From NCBI RefSeq assembly GCF_029784155.1, contig NC_073691.1:141538433-141602432 (forward strand): a stretch of DNA of 64,000 nucleotides, given 5' to 3'. The notes under the pieces are model-generated. The model did no database searches. It was not told the origin of the DNA and worked only from the letters and a program-made list of their open reading frames with translations. Shown one piece after another: positions 57,282 through 64,000 of the stretch. Position 1 is the stretch's first letter. The number at the start of each line of letters is the position of its first letter. Both the position numbers and the translations under genes were made by a program. This DNA is from Uranotaenia lowii (lineage: Eukaryota > Arthropoda > Insecta > Diptera > Culicidae).

Positions 57282-57787
57282 ATTCTGAAAAGAAAACTTA
57301 TATTACTTTTGTAGAAAGTAGATTATTAGGTTAAAACCTTTATTTTAAAATTTATTGTAATGTTTCAGAGTTTTATCAAAAAGTCAGACTTTTCTTAAAT
57401 GATTTTGATTTATTTTTAAAAGTTATTTTAAAATACAAAAGCTTATATATTTGGATTCAGGGCATCCAGAGTCATCAAAAGAAGCTGTTAAATTATTTGC
57501 ACTTCGGAAAAATGTGGCTTTGTGTAATTTTTCAAAACCTGTTGAAATGTGGAGTTGAGCGTTTAATAAAAGAACAAGAAACAAATAATAAAATTGAGTT
57601 CAAAATTGGTTCCTTAAAGAATTTTCGACATCAGTATAATATTTGTTTTACTTATTTGTTGATAAAAACTTCTCAATAAAAACCCATTCTTAGGTCGAGG
57701 TAGTGTTTCTGTGTGTCATGATTTGAGTTTCAATACAGAACTATTATCAACTTATAAATGTTAATTCACAATTTAAAATAAGTAATG

Positions 57788-57970
57788 CGTTATTGCGGGT
57801 TCAATTCCACCGGAGGCGAACCAATTTTCTGACGCGTTTGTAAACACTTATTTTATTCTACGGTAAATTCTTTACATCATCTGAAAATTTTACTTGGAAA
57901 AAATCTCCATGGGGGGTGAGGGGTTAAACCCCAAACCCCCTTCCCCCACCCCCGTTCGCACGGCCTTGGC
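57788..57970. repeat. tRNA-like trace and G-rich repeat block
   Basis: GCGGGTTCAATTCCACCGG at 57,795-57,813 is a B-box-like sequence. GGAAAAAATCTCCATGGGG ... CGCACGGCCTTGG at 57,895-57,967 matches the block at 33,936-34,017. Confidence 0.45.
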
Positions 57971-58310
57971 AGAATGGACATTCACGCTCATTTTTAATTA
58001 ACCATTTTTTGTTAAAAAGTAACCATTTTATGGTTTTGACTGAAGAACTGGCAATATGGTTATTTTTTAAGATATTTTTTAGTACGAAATTAACCATAGT
58101 TGAAGTTTTCGAGAATTCAACTAAATATGGTTAAAAATTCAATGAGAATTTCTCATCGTCACCATTTTGGAAATAGAGCAAGTTTGTGCGCGTTTTCACA
58201 ATATTTTTTCAATGAAAATTAAGTAGCTTTTAAGACGTTTTTATTCAAATGGATTTGTTTAAAATTTTGGGAACTAAAGGTTATATTGTTGAATGTGTTA
58301 AAAAACTGAT

Positions 58311-58978
58311 ATGGAGGCCAAATTTTTCGAAGATAAGAAAATTGTGCGATCCGCTTTTTTGTCCCACCGTTCACAATTGCTGTGACCACTGCCGGAAGAG
58401 ACGAATCCGTTATTATGTTCGAACCAGGCGCAATCCTAAGACTCGGAATGACCAACCTATCCAGAATCTATCCGGCTGAACGGTAAGTTTTTCAAAAATT
58501 GTTTTAAATTCAACAAATTAGGTGAATTGCTGTTGAAAGTGTTGTTTTTTTTGTGCTACATTGTTCCACTTCCTTTTTTTTCGTTCTTGAATTCAAGAAA
58601 AACCAAGGCTGAGATGTATTATAGCTCCCAGTGTCTCCCGACATAATTCTTAGATTTTTTTTCTCCAAACCAACAGGAACAGCAGATGGCTTGAAGTCTC
58701 TAATAACTGTGATCAACGATAGCCATGGAAATACGAACACCAGAGGAGTTCCGGAGATCTACCGGCGATAGGGTTTCGAATGTATTACCGGAAGGGGCCA
58801 GAAGCAGGTGATTTTTTTGTTGTCCAAATTTGTGGAAGTTCGATTAATTGTTTTATCTTCTATAGATGAAAAAAAGCTTAGCTCAGCAAATATCTTGTGG
58901 TCAGGAACCTTAACCTTGGCGGATAAGATAAACGAGCTACCACCCCGCAAAAACGGCTACTCACGGAGGTTTGTGTAG
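58311..58978 (+). pseudogene. Three-exon gene model with two lesions (unknown function)
   Basis: Exon 1 58,311-58,482 (ATG in ATATGGAGG; donor CG|GTAAGT), exon 2 58,677-58,807 (acceptor CCAACAG; donor CAG|GTGATT), exon 3 58,866-58,978 (acceptor TTCTATAG; stop TAG). Introns are 194 and 58 nt. Exon 1 starts MEAKFFEDKKIVRSAF and, after a frame slip in a T6 run near 58,355, continues VPPFTIAVTTAGRDESVIMF. Exon 2 has one in-frame TAG (about 58,723) and otherwise reads KYEHQRSSGDLPAIGFRMYY. Exon 3 is DEKKLSSANILWSGTLTLAD to SRRFV. Both junctions preserve the frame. I know no family. AATAAA-rich sequence follows the stop. Confidence 0.45.
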
Positions 58979-59180
58979 GGATGAGATGAAGAATATACAG
59001 AAAATAAATCAAATTTAATTAGGAATAAAATAAAATAATAGTTGTATTCGGCAACACTGTAGATGAATAAAATAAAATAAATTTCTATGAGAACATTTGC
59101 TATTTTGGCAGCACTTGACAAACAAACAAAACAAAGTCAGTCATTGATCTATTCTTGCGAGCGACAGACGTGTTTAGGTG
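58979..59180. other. Repeated intergenic block
   Basis: GGATGAGATGAAGAATAT, AATAAA runs, TAATAGTTGTATT and CGTGTTTAGGTG match, in order, the insert in copy C (11,632-11,797 minus), with about 90 extra bases here. It ends at the TIR element insertion. Confidence 0.65.
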
Positions 59181-60125
59181 CACGGAAAATAAAAAAAAGG
59201 TAAAATTTACCTTTTTGCGAGGTTAATTTTTTCCACCACTCTTTTGAGGTAAATTTTACCTTTATTTCATTCACCTAGCAAAAAGGTAGATTTTACCATT
59301 TTCTCATTCACCTAGCAAAATAGTAAATAATACCGTTTTCCGATTCACTGATTTAAAAGGTAAATACTAGTTTGTTTGATTGGTTTCTTCAATAAAAAAT
59401 AATTTAAAAAAAAACACAGTTCATGAAAAAATTGGTATTTATTTGAAACAAATAGATACTGTTAACTAATATTTATTTTTGAAATATATCACCGTGTTCT
59501 TTAAAAATTGTTGAGTCAAGTCCTTTGTTCGCCAAGCTTGTCAGGTCCGGCTTTTCCGGAATAATATCTGAAGGCTGACGGGAATACAACACGAAGCTCT
59601 GTGGGCCGATCTGAAACAAAAGCAAAGTATTATGAAGAGAACCAGCACAACTAAATAAAATCTTAGAAAACACTTACCATTTTGTTCCGATTTTCACATA
59701 TTGTGCACGAAGCAAAACTTGTTCCTAAACGGCAAAACAGCTTAACCTCAATAAACGGATTCGTCAAATAGTTACTTTTTTTCGAGATGATTTGTACCGT
59801 TTTGTTTAGCTCAATCCAGGTCAACTTCACCTCGCTACGAGGTAAGTTTTACCTTATTTGGATTTACCTTTCTTTCAAGGTGGATTATACTTTTTGATTC
59901 AGCTCAATTCAGGTGAACTTCACCTCGCTACGAGGTAAAATTTACCTTTTTTGGATTCACCTTTTTTCTCGGTGAATTGTACCTTTTTTCATTCTTCGTT
60001 TCAGGTATATTTTACCTCGCTGTGAGGTGAGTTTCACCTCGAATAGGTAGAAGTTACCTTTCTGGCTTTTGCGAGCGTTCACCTTTGCTGTCTCGGTAAA
60101 TTTTACCTTTTTATTATTTTCCGTG
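59181..60125. mobile_element. TIR element with CACGGAAAATAA ends
   Basis: Left CACGGAAAATAA-AAAAAAGGTAAAATT, right the inverse CACGGAAAATAATAAAAAGG. TG flanks both sides (59,179-59,180 and 60,126-60,127). GAGGTAAA-TTTACC motifs are repeated many times near the right end, several as CACCTCGCTACGAGGTAA. The centre holds a minus-strand two-exon gene model. Confidence 0.8.
59473..59848 (-). CDS. Two-exon gene model inside TIR element (3' part, unknown)
   Basis: The upstream exon is open on the minus strand from 59,848 to 59,678 and includes LTWIELNKTVQIISKKSNYL, then VKLFCRLGTSFASCTICENR, ending at ATG|GTAAGT. The intron is 59,677-59,611 (67 nt, ...TTTGTTTCAG). The last exon, 59,610-59,473, reads IGPQSFVLYSRQPSDIIPEK, then PDLTSLANKGLD and FKEHGDIFQK, with a stop that overlaps AATAAA. 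The frame is intact across the junction. No ATG occurs before the donor, so a 5' exon or start is missing or not recognised. Four cysteines in the first exon could bind metal, but no known domain is evident. The open frame runs into the element's terminal repeats. Confidence 0.5.
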
Positions 60126-60175
60126 TGAATCTCTGAATTGAGATTCGTAAAATCACGACAGTTTGCAGTGTTCAA
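60126..60175 (+). promoter_or_regulatory. Palindromic leader before 60,176 ATG
   Basis: GAATCTCTGAATTGAGATTC is a near-perfect palindrome, followed by GTAAAATCACGACAG. The same leader sequence is present in the copy C insert. A regulatory role is inference. Confidence 0.35.
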
Positions 60176-60615
60176 ATGGAAAAAGGTGGAGCTTTCCTGT
60201 TGGAGGCCACACGAAAGAGTATTATCGTAGAATTAAGAACATTCAAAGAACGATGTCTTGAAGGTAAAAATAGCACATTCGGTATCATCTGGTCAAATCT
60301 ACGTTAGCAATAGCTAATAGTGAGATCGCTACAGTGCGCTGCAACTAATGTTAACCAAAAATTGCACCGAAAAGGGCCGCATCGCTTTGCCGGAAAACGT
60401 GGGGTTGATATGCGCCTTCGGCGAGGACAAATTCAACAAATAGGAATAGGTAAGTTCTAATAACATAGAATAAATAAAATGTCCATAATCCAAATCTTAT
60501 AGGGCAATTCGAAATTTTGACTGTAGACCGGGTACAAACAAGAAGCTGCGTGTGGGAATATTTATTACCTTCCCGACTAATTTTGTCTGACCCCGGCGCT
60601 GGTCGTTTGGCGTAA
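60176..60615 (+). CDS. Three-exon gene model (109 aa, unknown)
   Basis: Exon 1 60,176-60,263 starts ATG in TTCAAATGG and reads MEKGGAFLLEATRKSIIVEL then RTFKERCLE. Intron 1 is 57 nt (GTAAAA ... CTAATAG), exon 2 60,321-60,449, intron 2 is 53 nt (GTAAGT ... TCTTATAG) and exon 3 60,503-60,615. Both junctions keep one open frame to a TAA. Caution: exon 2 has a second open frame (LTKNCTEKGRIALPENVGLI, then CAFGEDKFNK) with more C/G-ending codons, which may be the true ancestral reading. Exon 3 overlaps a minus-strand frame (60,497-60,868) that also looks protein-like. No family recognised. Confidence 0.35.
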
Positions 60616-60868
60616 GCTCGTCAATGTAGAATCGTTTGGGATCACCCGCCGTTGGACAGAATCGACCGGACAAGGACGCACGCGTATAAAACGCATTCCA
60701 GCTATATTTGAAATCATCAAAGCAAAAATGGGAGAAAATCACTCCGCTAGCGATGCGTTTTACATGATCAAAAGGCAACTCGACATCTGTATCGTTATCT
60801 TCAAGCCACGGATAGAATACTTTTTTTTTGCTTTTAATATCAACTATTTCATTGAAATCTTTCTTGAT
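60497..60868 (-). CDS. Start-less protein-like ORF, 123 codons
   Basis: Open on the minus strand from after a TGA (60,869-60,871) to TAA at 60,497. It starts IKKDFNEIVDIKSKKK and continues VFYPWLEDNDTDVELPFDHV, FDDFKYSWNAFYTRASLSGR and FYIDELTPNDQRRGQTKLVG. Balanced composition and no low complexity argue for coding origin. After VGK there is a donor-like GTAATA and, 48 bases on, CTACAG, so the last part may be intron. No start codon before TTG at 60,778, so it is probably an internal exon or a decayed frame. A second minus frame (60,844-61,098) overlaps its start and could be the upstream part after a frameshift. Confidence 0.35.
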   Translation of the reverse strand: MKKDFNEIVDIKSKKKVFYPWLEDNDTDVELPFDHVKRIASGVIFSHFCFDDFKYSWNAFYTRASLSGRFCPTAGDPKRFYIDELTPNDQRRGQTKLVGKVINIPTRSFLFVPGLQSKFRIAL

Positions 60869-60871
60869 TCA

Positions 60872-61648
60872 TTTTTAAAGATCAGAATTGAAAACTGCCA
60901 CTTATATAAAGGCAGATGATTCGAGAAAATCATTGGCAATATTAAAGATCCGTAGTTATGATATTCTGATTTTTTATGGCCTCCAAACGAGCCAGAAAGG
61001 GAAGACGCGAAGGTTTCTAATAATTTTTGGTCCACCGTGACATAACATGAAATGCTTATAAAACACTGTTCTAGACAAAGATTATTTTTAATAAACAAAT
61101 TTTAGATCTATATTTGTCAATAAATATATTTGCTATAGGATACACACTTTGGATTCATATAAAAAACCTAATTGTTCCGAAATTCCCGGTTTTCTACGAT
61201 TTTACAACCTCTTGCTAGATAAAAATTGGAAAAGATAAATGTAGCGGCCCACCACACTCCCCCACACCAAAAGGCTCAATTGAGCCCCCTGGTAATGGAC
61301 GCTACTGTTCTCAGCATGTCTGGCAGCAATGAATAATAAAAGTTAACGCGAGCAAATTTTAATCATGCTGAGAACACAAAATTGTTTAATGTCGTGCGAG
61401 GAAATGTATTATTTAACTAAATTGACAACAATATGAATCTCAATGGAAAATAATTTCCTTTGAAGAGATTCATTATACTATATTTACTATTACACTAATT
61501 ATATTTACTAATTTTATCAAGTTATGTTCAATAATTTAATAAGATAAAAATACAAACTACAATTTTTTAAAGAATAATAATATTAGAAATTAACGCTACA
61601 AATATGCAAAAGGTAAGCAAAACAAAGACTGGTTGATGATCGACTGTT
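60872..61648. other. 3' flank of retrotransposon, no gene
   Basis: AT-rich. It probably contains the 3' untranslated region of the minus-strand retrotransposon, whose end was not located. Confidence 0.4.
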
Positions 61649-64000
61649 TTAATGGTTCAATTTTTCTTTCAAAAGCTGTATCACTTTGGTTTTGAACATG
61701 GAACGATTGGTTATGTTTTTAATATCAGTTGGTAAGGTGTTGTATTTAGTAGGTCCAATAAACGAAATTCTTTTTTGCCCTAATGATGTTGTGGATCGGC
61801 TTCGTTGCAAGAAATCTGACTGGCGAGTGTTATGAGTTCGCAACCCCGTAGTAAAATGGAGGTTTTGAATATTTTCAGTTGAGTGTAGATTATCATAGAT
61901 ATATATAACAGTTTGCAAATCACAGAGTTCAGATATTGGAAGAACGTTATGCGTTCTTAAAGAGTATAGCTGAAAGGTAGGGAATAACAAAGGGAGTTTT
62001 AAGATGTTTTTCAAGCATCTATTCTGGAGCGTTTGAAGTTTCTGTAAGTGAGACAAAGAAGCTCTTCCCCATATCATAACAAGGTAGTTCAAATGAGAGT
62101 GAATAAACGCAAAATAAAATTTAAAGAGAACATGTTGGGGAACAAAATTTCTCAGTTTCCAAAGAACACCGCAAAGAGGAGTAATTTTTTTTTCCAGGTG
62201 TTCAATTTGACGATTCCATGAAAGAGTTTCATCTAAGTAAATTCCTAAGTATTTGAAACAACTAACTCTCTCAATCGTATTACCATTCATAGCTGGGTCA
62301 TGATTACGAGGCAGTTTTTTATGTGAAGAACGAAACAACATGTATTTGGTTTTTGTATAATTAAGTGAAAGTAGGTTTGAATTGAAATATTTTGAAAGCA
62401 GTTTTAGGTCGTCTTCAATGTGCTGAATTATAATATCAGGTGAAGTTTCTGAATAAAAAATTGCTGTATCATCGGCAAATAAACGTGCTGTGCCTTTAAG
62501 TTGAAGGTTACATAAATCATTTACATATAAGAGGAAAAGTAATGGCCCGATATTACTCCCTTGTGGTACACCGATATCAATATTTCTTAATTCGCTTCTT
62601 GTATTTTCAATAGCCACAAACTGCTTGCGATCTTCTAGGTAGCTACGAAGGATATTATTTGCTGTTCCTCTTATCCCGTATTTATGCAATTTGGACAATA
62701 ATATGTCATGATTTAGAGTGTCGAAAGCTTTTTTGAGATCCAAAAACAATGCCCCAACAACATTTTTTGACTCTATTTTACATATGATAGATTCCACTAA
62801 TTCTGAGATGGCAATTTGAGTGCTCGAGCCTGATCTAAATCCATATTGCAGTTTATAGAGTATATTGTTCTGATTTAGAAAGTCTACAATCCTATTAACA
62901 AGAAGCTTCTCGAACACTTTACTAAAAACGCTTAAGGTCGAGATAGGACGATAGTTATTGACGTCAAGCGAAACGCCAGCCTTAAAAACAGGGATAACTT
63001 TCGCAATTTTTAGACAGTTCGGGAAAACTCCTGACTCTAATATTTGGTTAAAATATTGTGTGAGTATGTACGAGAATGTTTCATGGTTGTTTTTTAGGAC
63101 ATTAACAGGGAAGCCATCTGGTCCATGACCCTTTTTATTTTTAAGTGAAAAAATAACTAATCGAACCTCGTTTACATTAGCGGGTCGTAAGAAGATTGTA
63201 TTTTCTACCTGTGCGATATGAGACAAATGATCATTTTCAGTGTCTATTGGAATCTCTTTAGCCAGGTTCTTTCCAATTGTGGAAAAATGTTTGTTAAATT
63301 TCTCACAAATCTGTGTACTATTGGTTATAACACCTCTTTCATCTGAAAGGTTGATTGAGGAAGTCGTTTTAGATTTACCTAAGAGCGTATTTATGTTTTT
63401 CCAGAGCTTAGAATGCGGAGAATTATTTAATAAGCGCTCGTAATAGAGCCTTTTACATTCTTGTTTTTTTGCACTCACTTTTTTATTTAAATGAATTAAC
63501 ATCTCTTTCAAATTGTTATCATTAGGATGCTTTTTTGATCGTTTTAAATAATTATCTTTTATTTTGATGAGTGTCCACAGGTCAAATGTCATCCACGGAC
63601 AGCAATTACCTTTAAGTTTTACCCTTTTATTAAGTGTACGAGTAGAAACTTTCACAAAGCGATTGTAAGTTGATGTGATTTCTTGTAGGCCTTCATCAAC
63701 ACTTTCTGGTAGTTGAATACTGTTTAAATAATTCACAAATAAGCTGTTTAGTTTAGCGTAGTCAACTATCTCTTTTCTTAGAATTGTTACATTTTTATCA
63801 CCTAATAAATTGAAGGACGTGAGTATTTGTACATGGTCACTAACATCAGAAAAGATTGTATCATTTTTCAATCGATCTAAGTCAATTTGCTTCGATATTA
63901 CGTGATCTAGAATATTCCGAGTTGTTGGCCTAGTAGGAAATGTGTTTGTACAAGCGTATCCAAAAGATTCTAAGATAGATCTATATTTTGCTACGGTATT
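61649..64000 (-). CDS. Non-LTR retrotransposon ORF2: endonuclease (partial) + reverse transcriptase
   Basis: One minus-strand frame is open from the window edge (64,000) to the stop at 61,649, 783 residues, with no lesion. The codon at 63,871 is TTG, not ATG, and the frame continues upstream, so the N-terminus lies beyond the window. Residues 1-60 are the end of an APE-type endonuclease (TFPTRPTTRNILDHV, then SDVSDH at about 51-56). The reverse transcriptase shows GHGPDGFP (about 291), NYRPIS (about 349), the first catalytic D in FLDLKKAFDT (421), GVPQG (477-481) and FADD (508-511; bases 62,468-62,479), then KYLGI. The style fits the CR1/L2/Daphne-like group; the precise clade needs a tree. 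An intact frame suggests a young copy able to reverse-transcribe its own RNA at nicked chromosomal targets. Confidence 0.9.
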   Translation of the reverse strand, partial: NTVAKYRSILESFGYACTNTFPTRPTTRNILDHVISKQIDLDRLKNDTIFSDVSDHVQILTSFNLLGDKNVTILRKEIVDYAKLNSLFVNYLNSIQLPESVDEGLQEITSTYNRFVKVSTRTLNKRVKLKGNCCPWMTFDLWTLIKIKDNYLKRSKKHPNDNNLKEMLIHLNKKVSAKKQECKRLYYERLLNNSPHSKLWKNINTLLGKSKTTSSINLSDERGVITNSTQICEKFNKHFSTIGKNLAKEIPIDTENDHLSHIAQVENTIFLRPANVNEVRLVIFSLKNKKGHGPDGFPVNVLKNNHETFSYILTQYFNQILESGVFPNCLKIAKVIPVFKAGVSLDVNNYRPISTLSVFSKVFEKLLVNRIVDFLNQNNILYKLQYGFRSGSSTQIAISELVESIICKIESKNVVGALFLDLKKAFDTLNHDILLSKLHKYGIRGTANNILRSYLEDRKQFVAIENTRSELRNIDIGVPQGSNIGPLLFLLYVNDLCNLQLKGTARLFADDTAIFYSETSPDIIIQHIEDDLKLLSKYFNSNLLSLNYTKTKYMLFRSSHKKLPRNHDPAMNGNTIERVSCFKYLGIYLDETLSWNRQIEHLEKKITPLCGVLWKLRNFVPQHVLFKFYFAFIHSHLNYLVMIWGRASLSHLQKLQTLQNRCLKNILKLPLLFPTFQLYSLRTHNVLPISELCDLQTVIYIYDNLHSTENIQNLHFTTGLRTHNTRQSDFLQRSRSTTSLGQKRISFIGPTKYNTLPTDIKNITNRSMFKTKVIQLLKEKLNH

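Noticed and set aside
63240..63443. 67-codon plus frame inside the reverse transcriptase region
   Set aside because: Shadow of the strong minus-strand ORF2.

Overview
This is eukaryotic, AT-rich, gene-poor DNA from an insect, most likely a culicine (Aedes-type) mosquito. The evidence is a Tc1-like transposase end plus a second decayed copy whose residues fit a D37E spacing, an RTE-type and several other non-LTR retrotransposon fragments, a Helentron-type non-autonomous element, short introns of 53-77 nt, and very many terminal-inverted-repeat (TIR) elements without transposase. I recognise no conserved host housekeeping gene. The species assignment rests on the repeat content and is inference.

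Layout. 0-8 kb: a transposase tail, fold-back and TIR elements (2.02-2.83, 3.25-3.64, 4.09-4.90, 6.39-7.52 kb) and one unidentified 164-codon frame (5.3-5.8 kb). 8-16.1 kb: a retroelement made of ORF1 only (7.9-9.5), two abutting TIR elements (9.51-10.46, 10.47-11.26), two of three copies of a family with an internal tRNA-like module, and an interrupted transposase (14.8-16.1). 16.4-19.2 kb: a large TIR element containing gene-like pieces. 19.8-27.6 kb: the third copy of the tRNA-like family with an expanded minisatellite, a start-less 164-codon frame, and low-complexity DNA with a 156-bp tandem duplication. 27.6-29.7 kb: a Helentron-type element with a 143-bp minisatellite. 30.2-30.6 kb: an Inr+DPE promoter in front of a 40-residue signal-peptide-like frame. 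32.4-35.6 kb: a fold-back element with 15-bp flanking repeats, a TIR element and a Jockey-like C-terminus. 40.5-43.2 kb: a TIR element with six copies of a TGACGTCA motif. 45-53 kb: more TIR elements and two retrotransposon C-termini. 56-61 kb: a TIR element, then a cluster of small intron-containing gene models. 61.6-64 kb: a long intact endonuclease/reverse transcriptase frame that runs off the window.

The most unusual theme is a group of TIR elements or repeat-flanked blocks that hold small multi-exon gene models with canonical splice sites. Examples lie at 10.77-11.17, 17.5-17.7, 51.40-51.78, 58.31-58.98, 59.47-59.85 and 60.18-60.62 kb. They may be captured host gene pieces (Pack-TIR-like) or remains of an undescribed element-encoded gene. 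A second theme is tRNA-like (A/B-box) modules lying inside DNA elements. One element insertion (59,181-60,125) can be dated relative to its target, because a related unoccupied copy of the target lies at 11.63-11.80 kb.
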